Source: Rubrivivax sp.
GTDB lineage: Bacteria > Pseudomonadota > Gammaproteobacteria > Burkholderiales > Burkholderiaceae_C
Direction of reading: 5' to 3'
DNA: 64,000 nucleotides
Assembly: GCA_027491255.1 (NCBI GenBank)
Contig: JAIXWM010000079.1
Coordinates: 1 to 64,000 of the forward strand
Below, in pieces: positions 51,169 through 62,250 of this stretch. Position 1 is the first letter of the stretch. Each line of letters opens with the position of its first letter. The notes below the pieces were generated by a model that was given only the letters and a program-made list of their open reading frames with translations, did not search any database and was not told the DNA's origin. The position numbers and the translations under genes are program-made.

Positions 51169-52407
51169 ATGCCGCTGTCCCGCGAAGACAACGACCTGCT
51201 GACCCGCGTCGAGAACGGCGCGCCGATGGGCGCGATGCTGCGCCAGCACTACTGGCTGCCGGCCATCCCCTCGAGCAAGCTCGAAGCCGGCGGCCGCCCC
51301 TACCGCGTGCGGCTGCTGGGTGGCGACCACGTCGTCTTCCGCGGGCCCGACGGCGGGGTCGGCATCCTGGACGAGCGCTGCCCGCACCGCAAGGCCTCGC
51401 TGGCGCTGGCGCGCAACGAGCCCGGCGGTCTGCGCTGCATCTACCACGGCTGGAAGCTCGCGCCCACGGGCGCCGTCGTCGAGGCGCCCAACCACACCGG
51501 CGACCAGGAGCGCTTCTGCGCGCCCGTGCGCGTCAACCGCTACCGCGCGGTCGACCGCGGCGGCATCGTCTGGGCCTGGCTGGGCCGGGGCGAGACGCCG
51601 GTGCGCTTCCCCGAGCTGCCCTTCGTCGACCTGCCCGAGCACCAGCGCTCGGTCACCAGCGCCGAGGTGCCGACCAACTGGGTGCAGGGTGTGGAGGCGT
51701 CGATGGATTCCTCCCACGTCAGCGTGCTGCACGAGTCGTCGACGCAGATGACGGCCGGCGCGGGCAACCAGCGCATGCTGATGAACAAGGCCGTCGCGCC
51801 CAAGCTCGAGTTCGAGGAGCGCCCCTACGGCTACCGCTACGCGGCGATCCGACCGGTGGGCGAGGACCAGCAGTACGCGCGCGTCAACAACTTCGTCATG
51901 CCCTGGTACGGGCTGATCTGCCCGCCGCACCCCGGCGGGCCGAGCACCCTGTTCTTCAGCGTGCCGGTGGACGACGTCACGCACCGCGCCTGGTTCGTGC
52001 ACTTCAACCCCGGCGCGCCGCTGGGCATGACCAACATGTCGGCCTCGCCCGACGTGTGGAACTACCCACCACTGCCGCCCGGCGGCCCCGAGGACAACTG
52101 GGGCCAGAACCGCGACCTGATGAAGCGCGGCCACGCCACCGGCTTCCCGCAGCACCTGGGCACCGAGGACTTCGCGATGTTCATCAGCCAGGGGCCGATC
52201 GTCGACCGCAGCGACGAGCAGCTGTGCTCGGCCGACGGCGCCGTGCTGCGCGTGCGCCAGGCGCTGCTGCGCGCGGTGCGCGAGTTCCAGGCCGGCCGAA
52301 CGCCCACACTGGCCGACAGCCCCGAGCTCGACTACCGCGCCATCCACTCGGTGGGCGGCGTCATTCCCGCCGGCACCGACTGGCGCACGCTGTGCGACGC
52401 CGCCTGA
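51169..52407 (+). CDS. Rieske 2Fe-2S aromatic ring-hydroxylating oxygenase, phthalate 4,5-dioxygenase-like alpha subunit
   Basis: CPHRKASLALARN...CIYHGWKLAPTGAVVEAPN; NWVQGVEASMDSSHVSVLH iron-site motif. Confidence 0.92.
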   Translation: MPLSREDNDLLTRVENGAPMGAMLRQHYWLPAIPSSKLEAGGRPYRVRLLGGDHVVFRGPDGGVGILDERCPHRKASLALARNEPGGLRCIYHGWKLAPTGAVVEAPNHTGDQERFCAPVRVNRYRAVDRGGIVWAWLGRGETPVRFPELPFVDLPEHQRSVTSAEVPTNWVQGVEASMDSSHVSVLHESSTQMTAGAGNQRMLMNKAVAPKLEFEERPYGYRYAAIRPVGEDQQYARVNNFVMPWYGLICPPHPGGPSTLFFSVPVDDVTHRAWFVHFNPGAPLGMTNMSASPDVWNYPPLPPGGPEDNWGQNRDLMKRGHATGFPQHLGTEDFAMFISQGPIVDRSDEQLCSADGAVLRVRQALLRAVREFQAGRTPTLADSPELDYRAIHSVGGVIPAGTDWRTLCDAA

Positions 52408-52448
52408 GGCCCACACGGGTCCGATCGGTGCCAGGAACCTCCAACCCC

Positions 52449-53047
52449 CCGTTCAGGCCGAGCTTGTCGAAGCCTCGCGCCACCTCAAGCATCCGTTCGG
52501 GCCGAGCCTGTCGAAGCCTCGCGCCATCATGGGCATCCGTTCGGGCCGAGCTTGTCGAAGCCTCGCGCCACCTCAAGCATCCGTTCGGGCTGAGCCTGTC
52601 GAAACCTCGCGCCACCTCAAGCACCCGTTCGGGCCGAGCTTGCCGAAGCCTCGCACCACCTCAGACATCCGTTCGGGCTGAGCTTGTCGAAGCCTCGCGC
52701 CACCTCAAGCATCCGTTCAGGCTGTGCCTGTCGAAGCCTCGCACCACCTCTGGCACACGTTCGAGCCGAGCCTGTCGAAGCCTCGCGCCACCTCAGGCAT
52801 CCGTTCGGGCTGAGCTTGTCGAAGCCTCGCGCCACCTCAAGCATCCGTTCAGGCGGAGCCTGTCGAAACCTCGCGCCACCTCAAGCACCCGTTCGAGCCG
52901 AGCTTGCCGAAGCCTGGCGCCACCTCAAGCATCCGTTCAGGCTAAGCCTGTCGAAGCCTCACGCCACCTCAAGCACCCGTTCGGGCTGAGCTTGTCGAAG
53001 CCTCGCACCACATCAGACATCCGTTCGGGCTGAGCTTGTCGAAGCCC
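52449..53047. repeat. 44-bp tandem repeat array, 13 full units plus a partial 14th
   Basis: Unit starts 52449, 52493, 52537, 52581, 52625, 52669, 52713, 52757, 52801, 52845, 52889, 52933, 52977, 53021; consensus CCGTTCGGGCYGAGCYTGTCGAAGCCTCGCGCCACCTCAAGCAT. Confidence 0.97.
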
Positions 53048-53091
53048 TTGTCACACCAACCCTAACCCCAACCCCGCGCCGGAGACCCGTC

Positions 53092-54081
53092 ATGAACCGC
53101 CCCGCCCCCCGCCGCCGGCACCTGCTGCTCGGCGCTGCTGCTGCGCTTGCCCTGCCCGGCTTCGCCCGCGCCCAGGGCTCGTCGCAGCCGCTGCGCGGGC
53201 TGATCGGCTTCCCGCCCGGCGGCGCCACCGACGCGATCGCGCGCGTCGTCACCGAACGCCTGGGCGCCGAACTCGGGCAGCCGGTGGTCGTCGCGAACCG
53301 CCCCGGGGCCGGCGGCCGCCTGGCGGCCGACGCAGTACTGGCTGCGCCGGCCGACGGACGCACCTACATGGTCGCGCCGAATGCCACGCCCACCTTCCAG
53401 ATGCTGATCTTCGGCCACCAGATCAAGTGGAACATCGAGCGCGATTTCGCACCGGTCGCCACGCTGGCAGCCTACCCGCTGGGCATGGGCGTGTCGCTGG
53501 CCACCGGCGCGGCCAACGCGCGCGAGTTCGTCGCCTGGGCTCGCGCCCACCCGGCGCGGGCCAGCTTCGGCACGCCGGGCCTGGGCGGGCAGAACCACTT
53601 CCTCGGCGTGGCCTTCGCCCGGGCCGCCGGCATCGAATTGCCGGTCACGCCCTACAAGGGCTCGCCGCCGATGGTGACCGACCTGCTCGGCGGCCACGTG
53701 CCTTCGGCCGTGAGCCTGATGGACGGCATGATGGCCCACCAAAAGGCGGGCAGGATCCGCGTCATCGGCCTGTTCACGAAGGAGCGCTCGCCGCTGATGC
53801 CCGAGATCCCGACCTTCGTCGAGCAGGGCTACGCGGTCACCGGCGGCGACGCCTGGACCGGGATGTGGGCGCGCGCCGGCACCCCGGCGGCCGAGATCGA
53901 GCGCGTGCAGCGCGCGGTCCAGAAGATCCTGAACCTGCCCGAGGTCCGGCAGGTGATGACGCAGAACCTGCAGGTGCTGCCCTGGTACCGCGACAGCCGC
54001 GGCATGGCGGCGATGCAGCGCGAAGACCTGGAGATCTGGGAGCCGATGATCAAGGCCTCGGGCTTCAAGCCGGAATCCTGA
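53092..54081 (+). CDS. Bug-family substrate-binding protein
   Basis: LRGLIGFPPGGATDAIARVVTERLGAELGQPVVVANRPGAGGRLAADAVL. Confidence 0.92.
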   Translation: MNRPAPRRRHLLLGAAAALALPGFARAQGSSQPLRGLIGFPPGGATDAIARVVTERLGAELGQPVVVANRPGAGGRLAADAVLAAPADGRTYMVAPNATPTFQMLIFGHQIKWNIERDFAPVATLAAYPLGMGVSLATGAANAREFVAWARAHPARASFGTPGLGGQNHFLGVAFARAAGIELPVTPYKGSPPMVTDLLGGHVPSAVSLMDGMMAHQKAGRIRVIGLFTKERSPLMPEIPTFVEQGYAVTGGDAWTGMWARAGTPAAEIERVQRAVQKILNLPEVRQVMTQNLQVLPWYRDSRGMAAMQREDLEIWEPMIKASGFKPES

Positions 54082-54083
54082 AC

Positions 54084-54884
54084 ATGAGCGACGACACACT
54101 GGTCACCTACGAACTCGACGGCCCCGTGGCGCTGATCGGGCTGAACCGCCCCGACAAGCGCAACGCCATCAACGACGCCGTCGTCGACGCGCTGAAGGCC
54201 GCCGTGCTGCGCGCGCACGACGAGGCCCACGTGGGCGTGCTGTTCGGCCACGGCCCGAACTTCTGCGCCGGGCTGGACCTGGCCGAGGCGCTAGCGCGCG
54301 CCACCGGCCGCATCGTGCCGCCGCGCAAGCGCAAGCGCCACAACTGGCACGTGGTCTTCGACGAGATCGAGCGCGGGCCCATCCCCTTCGTCGGCGCGCT
54401 GCACGGCGCGGTCGTGGGCGGCGGGCTCGAGCTGGCGATGGCAACGCACGTGCGCGTGTGCGACGAGAGCGCCTTCTTCGGCCTGCCGGAGGGCCAGCGC
54501 GGCATCTTCGTCGGCGGCGGCGGCACGGTGCGCATCCAGCGTGTGGTGGGCACCACGGTGATGACCGACCTGATGCTCACCGGCCGGCTGCTGAATGCTG
54601 CCGAGGCGATGACCGAGCACGTGGTGCGCTACGTCGTGCCCACCGGCGGCGCGCTGGCCAAGGCGCGCGAACTCGCCGCGCGCATTGCGCAGAACACGAT
54701 CGAGACCAACTGGAAGATCGTCAACGTGCTGCCGCGGGTGCAGGACCTGTCGCACGACGACGGGCTGTTCGTCGAGCAGCTGAACTCCGCGATGGCGCGC
54801 CCGCCCGAGGTGGAGCAGCGCCTGCGCGAGTTCGTCGAGGGCAAGGCGCGGCCACTGGTCGCACCGCCGAAGGAGGTCCCATGA
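54084..54884 (+). CDS. Enoyl-CoA hydratase/isomerase (crotonase) family protein
   Basis: VALIGLNRPDKRNAINDAVVDAL, GHGPNFCAGLDLAEAL, GALHGAVVGGGLELAMATHVRV. Confidence 0.92.
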   Translation: MSDDTLVTYELDGPVALIGLNRPDKRNAINDAVVDALKAAVLRAHDEAHVGVLFGHGPNFCAGLDLAEALARATGRIVPPRKRKRHNWHVVFDEIERGPIPFVGALHGAVVGGGLELAMATHVRVCDESAFFGLPEGQRGIFVGGGGTVRIQRVVGTTVMTDLMLTGRLLNAAEAMTEHVVRYVVPTGGALAKARELAARIAQNTIETNWKIVNVLPRVQDLSHDDGLFVEQLNSAMARPPEVEQRLREFVEGKARPLVAPPKEVP

Positions 54885-56224
54885 ACAGCGCATTCGATCT
54901 GACCGACGCCGACCGCGCGCGCGCCGCCGCGCACGTCGAGCAGGCCCGCGCCGCGGCGGCCGACATCGGCCTGCCGGCGGGGGTGGCGCCGCGCCCGGTG
55001 CACGCCGTGGCTGTGGTGGGTGCGGGCACGATGGGCAGCGGCATCGCGATGGCCTGCGCCAACGCAGGGCTGGCGGTGTGGCTCGTCGACGCCGACGCCG
55101 CTGGCCTGCAGCGCGGCCTGACACGCGTGCGCGAGCAGTACGCAGCGAGCGTGCAGCGCGGCCGCCTGACGCCGCAGGCGATGGACGAGCGCCTGGCCCT
55201 GATCCGCGGCACGCTCACGCTCACCGACGCGGCCGCGGCCGACCTCTGGGTCGAGGCCGTGTTCGAGGACCTGGCGCTCAAGCAGTCGCTGTTCCGGCAG
55301 ATCGACGCCAACGCCCGGCCCGGCGCGGTGCTGGCCACCAACACGTCGGGCTTGGACATCGACGCCATCGCGGCGGTCACCGGGCGCCCGCAGGACGTGG
55401 CCGGCGCGCACTTCTTCAGCCCGGCCCACGTGATGAAACTGCTCGAGGTGGTGCGCGCCGAGCGCACCGCGCCCGACGTGCTCGCCACCCTGATGACGCT
55501 GGGCACGCGGCTGGGCAAGACCGCGGTGCTGGCGCGCGTGTACCCCGGCTTCATCGGCAACGCGCTGTTCCGGCAGTACAACCGCGAAGCGCACTTCCTG
55601 GTCGAGGACGGCGCGCTGCCGCACGAGGTCGACGCCGCTTTGACGGGCTTCGGCTACGCCATGGGCATCTTCGCTGTCCACGACATGGCCGGCAACGACG
55701 TGGGCTACCCCACGCGCAAGGCCCAGATGGCCACGCGCGACCCGACGCGGCGCTGGAACGACCTGATCCTGAAACTGGTCGAGCAAGGCCGGCTCGGACA
55801 GAAGAGCGGCCGCGGCTGGTACCGCTACGACAGCGGCAGCCGCGTACCCCAACGCGATCCCGAGTTCGAGGCCTGGGTCGTCGCCGAATCGGCACGCATG
55901 GGCCTGCGCCGCCGCCCCATCGGCAACGAGGAGATCCTCGAGCGCTGCCTCTTCGGCATGGTCAACGAGGGCGCGCGCCTGCTCGAGCGCGGCATCGCGC
56001 TGCGCCCAGGCGACATCGACCTCGTCTACCTCACCGGCTACGGCTTCCCCGCGGCCCAGGGCGGCCCGATGTTCATGGCCGACCGCATCGGTCTGCCGCG
56101 CGTGCTGGCCGCCGTGGAGCGCCTGCACGCCGAGCACGGCGTGTGGTGGGAACCGGCGCCGCTGCTGAGGCGGCTCGCGCAAGCGGGGAGCAGCTTCGGG
56201 CAGTGGGCGCGGGAGCGGGGCTGA
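54881..56224 (+). CDS. 3-hydroxyacyl-CoA dehydrogenase
   Basis: VAVVGAGTMGSGIAMACANAGLAVWLVD, GAHFFSPAHVMKLLEVVRAE, GFIGNALFRQYNREA. Confidence 0.93.
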   Translation: MNSAFDLTDADRARAAAHVEQARAAAADIGLPAGVAPRPVHAVAVVGAGTMGSGIAMACANAGLAVWLVDADAAGLQRGLTRVREQYAASVQRGRLTPQAMDERLALIRGTLTLTDAAAADLWVEAVFEDLALKQSLFRQIDANARPGAVLATNTSGLDIDAIAAVTGRPQDVAGAHFFSPAHVMKLLEVVRAERTAPDVLATLMTLGTRLGKTAVLARVYPGFIGNALFRQYNREAHFLVEDGALPHEVDAALTGFGYAMGIFAVHDMAGNDVGYPTRKAQMATRDPTRRWNDLILKLVEQGRLGQKSGRGWYRYDSGSRVPQRDPEFEAWVVAESARMGLRRRPIGNEEILERCLFGMVNEGARLLERGIALRPGDIDLVYLTGYGFPAAQGGPMFMADRIGLPRVLAAVERLHAEHGVWWEPAPLLRRLAQAGSSFGQWARERG

Positions 56225-56243
56225 GGGTCGCGCAGCCCTCGCC

Positions 56244-57266
56244 TCACCCCCCTCCCCCCATGGCCGGCAACAGCACGCGCCGGATCTGCAGGATCGCAGG
56301 GCCGAGCAGCACCACCATCAGCGCCGGGAAGATGAAGAAGATCAGCGGGAACAGCAGCTTCAGCGCAATCTTGGCCGCGGCCTCCTCGGCGCGCTGACGG
56401 CGCAGCGTACGCAGCGTGTCGGCGTGCACGCGCAGCGCCTGCGCGACGCGCGTGCCGAAGCGCTCGGCCTGGACGATGGTGGTGACGAAGGCCTCCACCT
56501 CCTCGACCCCGGTCCGCAGCGCCAGGTTGCGCAGGGCGCGTTCGCGCGTCGCGCCGGCGCGCAGCTCCAGGTTCACCAGGCGCAGTTCCTCGGCCAGCGT
56601 CGGGCTCTGGGGCGCGAGGTCGGCAGCCACGCGCAGCAGCGCGGCTTCGGTACCGAGCCCGGCCTCGACGCACACCGTCATCAGGTCCAACGCATCGGGA
56701 AAGGCTTCGAAGATGGCGCGCTGGCGCACACGCACGCGTTGCGCCAACACCAGGTTCGGCCCCCAGTAGCCCAGCGAGGCGGGCAGCAGCAACGCCAGGG
56801 CCAGCGCCGGCCCGCGCGGCAGCACGCCGGCCAGCGTGCAGGCGACGAAGGTCAGCACCGGCAGGACCAGGGTGAGCAGGGCCTTGATGCCAAAGAAGGC
56901 GGGTACCGCCTGCGGGTGGCGGATGCCCGCGTGCAGGAAGCGCTGGCGCACCAGACCGACCTCGTCGGCGGCGGCCGGCGGCGCCGGCACGGCGACCGAT
57001 GGCGAGGCGTCCGACACGGGCGGCGCAGGCGATGCTGACGCCGCGGCCGGTGCCGCAAGGTGATGCAGCGGCTTCGTCCACGCGGCCCACGCCGCCCAGA
57101 GACGGCTCGCACCCGCCGGGCCTTCGACGGGGGCGGCCCCTGCGCCATCCGGGACCAGCCGTCGCAGGCGGCGGCGCGCCGCCTCGCCAAGCCAGAGCGC
57201 CGCTGCCGCAGCGACGAGCAGCACGCCGGCCAGGAAGGCCAGCGCCAGGATCAGGACTTCGGTCAC
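56244..57266 (-). CDS. tadC: Type II secretion F-domain protein, Tad pilus TadC
   Basis: C-terminal [80 protein letters not shown] 57266 preceded by AAGGAGGG. Confidence 0.88.
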   Translation of the reverse strand: MTEVLILALAFLAGVLLVAAAAALWLGEAARRRLRRLVPDGAGAAPVEGPAGASRLWAAWAAWTKPLHHLAAPAAASASPAPPVSDASPSVAVPAPPAAADEVGLVRQRFLHAGIRHPQAVPAFFGIKALLTLVLPVLTFVACTLAGVLPRGPALALALLLPASLGYWGPNLVLAQRVRVRQRAIFEAFPDALDLMTVCVEAGLGTEAALLRVAADLAPQSPTLAEELRLVNLELRAGATRERALRNLALRTGVEEVEAFVTTIVQAERFGTRVAQALRVHADTLRTLRRQRAEEAAAKIALKLLFPLIFFIFPALMVVLLGPAILQIRRVLLPAMGGGG

Positions 57267-57290
57267 CCCGCCCTCCTTGTGCATCCATTG

Positions 57291-57420
57291 GCTGAGTGTC
57301 TTCCGCCGTGCCCGAAAGGCGCATGCCACCGCGCCGGTTCCAGGTGCAAAGCACGGCCATGGCGCGGGCCAGGGCAGGCCTCTGCGGCAACGCGTCGAGG
57401 TGTTCGCCTGGAGAAGGCGC
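57291..57420. repeat. Dispersed element copy D (diverged, partial), between tadB and tadC
   Basis: GCTGAGTGTCTTCCGCCGTGCCCGAAAGGCGC...GCACGGCCATGGCGCGGGCC aligns to copies A/B. Confidence 0.6.
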
Positions 57421-57446
57421 TGATGGTGGGAACGGGTTTCATACCC

Positions 57447-58433
57447 TCAGACCCGGATGCGGATGATGACCCGCATCCACAGCACGCCCACCGCAATGCC
57501 TGTCAGCGCCGCCGCGACCAAGGTATGCCCGGCCGGATCGGTCCAGAGCACGGCCAGGAACTTCGGATGCACGAGGTGCACGACCAGGGCCATGACAAAG
57601 GGCAGCAAGGTCAGGATCCATGCCGACAGCCGGCCTTCGGCCGACATCGTGCGGACTTCGCCGAACAGCCGCAGCCGCGCGCGCACGATGCCCGAGATCT
57701 TGTCCAGCACCTCGGCCAGGTTGCCGCCAGCCTCGCGCTGCACCGTGACCGCCACCGCAAAGTAGCCCGCGTCAGCCAGCGGCACGCGGCGGGCGAAGCG
57801 GTCCAGCGCCTCCGGTACGGGCAGGCCGTAGTTCATCTCCTCGAACAGCAGACGAAAATCACGCACCAGGGGGTCGGGCAGTTCCTGCGCCGCCATGCGC
57901 ACCGCCGCGGAGAAGGCGTGGCCAGCGCGCAGGGCGCGCGCGAGCAGGTCCAGGGCTTGCGGGAATTGACGCTCGACGAGCACGCGCCGCCGGGCGCGGC
58001 AGCGCGCTACCCACCACCATGGCGCGCCTGCCGCCAGCGCGCCGAGCAACACCGCCTGCAGGTCGGGCAGGTCGGTGGCGAGTGCGGCGCCCGCGCCAAC
58101 CGCCAGCCCGAGCAGCGTCGAACCTGCGAGCAGGTCGGCCGCCCGCCACGACAGTCCCGCGAGCTCGACCCAGCGCTCCAGCGCCAGTCCCGCCGCGTGG
58201 CGCGTCAGCGCCGCCTGCAGCGCCGGGAACGCGCCCGCGGCGCGGACCCGTGCCGCATCGCCAGCGGCGGCCGGGGGCTCGAGCGTGAGGGCCTGCAGGC
58301 GCTGCGCCAGCCGACGCGCCTGCGGGCCATGCCGCGAGGACCACACCAACCACGAGCCTTCCAGCAGCAACACCACGGCCAGGAAGGCCACCGCCACGAA
58401 CAACACGAAGGACAGGTCGAAGCCAAAGACCAT
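57447..58433 (-). CDS. tadB: Type II secretion F-domain protein, Tad pilus TadB
   Basis: [91 protein letters not shown]. Confidence 0.9.
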   Translation of the reverse strand: MVFGFDLSFVLFVAVAFLAVVLLLEGSWLVWSSRHGPQARRLAQRLQALTLEPPAAAGDAARVRAAGAFPALQAALTRHAAGLALERWVELAGLSWRAADLLAGSTLLGLAVGAGAALATDLPDLQAVLLGALAAGAPWWWVARCRARRRVLVERQFPQALDLLARALRAGHAFSAAVRMAAQELPDPLVRDFRLLFEEMNYGLPVPEALDRFARRVPLADAGYFAVAVTVQREAGGNLAEVLDKISGIVRARLRLFGEVRTMSAEGRLSAWILTLLPFVMALVVHLVHPKFLAVLWTDPAGHTLVAAALTGIAVGVLWMRVIIRIRV

Positions 58434-58435
58434 GG

Positions 58436-59878
<1,443 letters not shown>

Positions 59879-59980
59879 GGTCGATCTCGGTTCGCATGCA
59901 CGTCACGGAAAGCGGGTCGAGGGGCTGACAGCGCACACAAGACGCCGCGGGCACTGCTGCGGGCCGACATGGTCCTTGCC

Positions 59981-61168
59981 TCAGCGCGCAACCGGTGCAG
60001 CCTGCAGCCACCGGCCCCACCACGACGGGGTACGGTCCGCCTGCGGCGCCTGGGGCGCCGCCTCGGTCAACGCCTGCAGGCCGCGCTGCAAGGCGCTGCG
60101 CGGCGCCACCTCGGCCACCGGCCGACCCTGGTCGATGGCGGCCGTGGCCACCTCGTACTGGTTGGGCAGGGTCGCGATGCGCTCGGTGCCCAGGGCGCGC
60201 TGGAGGTCGCGCAAGGTCAGCGTCGTTCCCGGCTGGTGTCTGTTGACGACCCACCGGATCTTGTCCGTCGGGTAGCCCAGCCCTTCGAACACGCGCTTCA
60301 GGCGCTGGGCATCGCGCAGGAAGGGCAAGGTCAGCTGCAGCACCGGGTAGACCCGATCGGCCAGGTCCAAGGCCTGCAGCGTGACCGGGTTCAGCAGCCG
60401 GCCGACGTCGAGCACCACGTGGTCGTGCAGACCCCGCGCGACCTGGACGATGCGACGCACATGCGCCGGTGTGACCTCGGCCGACAGGGTCGGATCCTCG
60501 GGCGCCGCGAGCACCCACAGGCCCGGGCCCGCCTCGACCAGGCTGGAGCGCAGCAGTTCGGCATCAAGCCGGCCGATGTCGCGCGCGAGGTCGGCGATGT
60601 GGCGCGGCGCCGGCCGCGTCGTGAGGCACAGCGCGGCGTCGCCGAACTGCAGGTTCAGGTCGATCAGCAACACACGCCGCCGGCCCTGGCGCGCGAGCAG
60701 GTGCGCGAGGTTGACCGCCACCAGCGTCGTGCCCGCACCACCCTTGCAGGACACGACCCCGAGGACCTCGCCCGTGGCGCCGCGCGGATCGGCTGCCGCG
60801 GGGAAGCGCTTGCGCAGTTGGCGGCGCAGCGCGGCCAGCACGGCGTCGGGAGCGGCCGGCGCGGGCAGCACCTCGCGCACGCCGGCGCGCATCGCGCGCA
60901 GCAGCGTCTCGGGACCGGTCTCGGCGCTGACGGCCAGGAAGTCGGTGCGCGGGTGCGTGGCAGCCCAGTGCTCGACCTGGGCCAGCGACGTGCCCGCCGA
61001 CAACTCCACGAGCGCCAGGTCGGGCGGCTCGACATCGAGCAGGGGCGTGACCGCGTCGGCCTCGCCCGCGACGGCCTCGATCTCGAGCTCGGACTCCAGG
61101 TCGAGCGCCTGCGACCAGGCCCGCAGGGTGCGCGCCTGAGGGGACAACAAAAGGATCTTCGTCGGCAT
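59981..61168 (-). CDS. tadZ: Pilus assembly protein TadZ/CpaE
   Basis: Receiver-like N-terminus, VLGVVSCKGGAGTTLVAVNLAHLLA, HVVLDVGRLLNPVTLQALDLADRVYPVLQLTLPFLRDAQRL. Confidence 0.88.
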   Translation of the reverse strand: MPTKILLLSPQARTLRAWSQALDLESELEIEAVAGEADAVTPLLDVEPPDLALVELSAGTSLAQVEHWAATHPRTDFLAVSAETGPETLLRAMRAGVREVLPAPAAPDAVLAALRRQLRKRFPAAADPRGATGEVLGVVSCKGGAGTTLVAVNLAHLLARQGRRRVLLIDLNLQFGDAALCLTTRPAPRHIADLARDIGRLDAELLRSSLVEAGPGLWVLAAPEDPTLSAEVTPAHVRRIVQVARGLHDHVVLDVGRLLNPVTLQALDLADRVYPVLQLTLPFLRDAQRLKRVFEGLGYPTDKIRWVVNRHQPGTTLTLRDLQRALGTERIATLPNQYEVATAAIDQGRPVAEVAPRSALQRGLQALTEAAPQAPQADRTPSWWGRWLQAAPVAR

Positions 61169-61207
61169 GGTGGGCGTCGGCGTGGGTTGGGGAAACGGCG
61201 GTGAGCC

Positions 61208-61660
61208 TCAGGAACAGGCCGCGTTGTCGGCGCTGCGCATGGCCTCGCGGCGCAGCGTCGTCGCGAACGAGGGCATGGCCAGCGACTGCAAGGCCGGCAC
61301 GGGCAGGAAGGCCTCGTGCACCACGCCGCTGAGTTCGACCCGAACGGCCGCGCAATCGGCGACCGTGCAGCCGCTGTCCTGGCCCGAGGCGTCGAGCCAG
61401 GTTACGCGGACCTGGGCTGCGCGCACCCCTGACACGCGTGCGAGCACGGCCCTGATGACGGCATCGTCGTCGCGATCGCAGACCACAGCCAGCCGGGCGC
61501 CGTGGCGCGTGGCATCGACGGCCGCGTTCCAGGTCCACAACAGCCGGCCGACCTCCACGCCAGCCAGCAGCAGCACGCACACGAGGCCGGTGACGAGCGC
61601 GAACTCCACCGCCGCCGCGCCACGCTGGAGCCGGGAACGCAAGGGTACTCTCGAGAACAT
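61208..61660 (-). CDS. TadE/TadF-like pseudopilin
   Basis: RLQRGAAAVEFALVTGLVCVLLLAGVEVGRLLWTWNAAVDATRHGARLAVV. Confidence 0.85.
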   Translation of the reverse strand: MFSRVPLRSRLQRGAAAVEFALVTGLVCVLLLAGVEVGRLLWTWNAAVDATRHGARLAVVCDRDDDAVIRAVLARVSGVRAAQVRVTWLDASGQDSGCTVADCAAVRVELSGVVHEAFLPVPALQSLAMPSFATTLRREAMRSADNAACS

Positions 61661-61731
61661 GCCGGGCCGTCCCAAGTCCTGCTGACTGCCACGGGGGGCG
61701 GGCTGGACGCGGCCCGGTCCTGGGGCGCCAC

Positions 61732-62250
61732 TCACAGCGGTGCCCTCATGGTGGCGCTGATCGTCGGGAAGCGGCGGTTGGTCAGCGCGACGCCGCTTCC
61801 AGGCAGCGTGATGCCCAGTACGCTGGTGAAGACGTAGCCCTCGATCGTCACGGTGGCGAGGTTCATCACGCCACGCCCGGTAGGCTGGTTCGCGTGGGTC
61901 GCCGGGCAGGTCAAGGCGTCACAGACCAGGACCGTTGCTGGCGTCAAGCCCACCGCCAGCGGGGATCCGGTGCAATCGGCGCGACCGTAGACCGCGAGGC
62001 AGCGTGCCTCGCCCTGCACGGCGCTGTCACCCGGCCCGTACTGCGCGAGGTGGCGCGCTGCGTCCCGCACACTCTTGCCCAGCGTGTTGAAGGTGTGGAT
62101 CGCGCGCCCGAATTCGGCCACACCGAGGACGATCAGCAGCAGGGGCACGAGCAGGAGCGCGAGTTCCACCGCGGCGACGCCGCGCGTGCGGCCCAACTGG
62201 CCAGCAGCAAACGAGTTCCGGTTCAAGCGACACATCGGATCGGCCCTCAT
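61732..62250 (-). CDS. TadE-like pseudopilin
   Basis: RTRGVAAVELALLLVPLLLIVLGVAEFGRAIHTFNTLGKSVRDAARHLAQY. Confidence 0.87.
   Translation of the reverse strand: MRADPMCRLNRNSFAAGQLGRTRGVAAVELALLLVPLLLIVLGVAEFGRAIHTFNTLGKSVRDAARHLAQYGPGDSAVQGEARCLAVYGRADCTGSPLAVGLTPATVLVCDALTCPATHANQPTGRGVMNLATVTIEGYVFTSVLGITLPGSGVALTNRRFPTISATMRAPL

Noticed and set aside
50481-53033. 850-aa plus ORF ending in PFGLSLSKPRATSS-type peptide repeats
   Set aside because: Peptide repeat is the artefact of translating the 44-bp array through all frames; the N-terminal part is out-of-frame over the amidohydrolase and Rieske genes.
52449-53047. CRISPR array
   Set aside because: The entire 44-bp unit is conserved with no unique spacers and no cas genes nearby.
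60700-60770. Loss of the Walker A lysine in TadZ (KGGAGTT)
   Set aside because: Atypical P-loops of this kind are a known feature of CpaE/TadZ proteins, so not a novelty.
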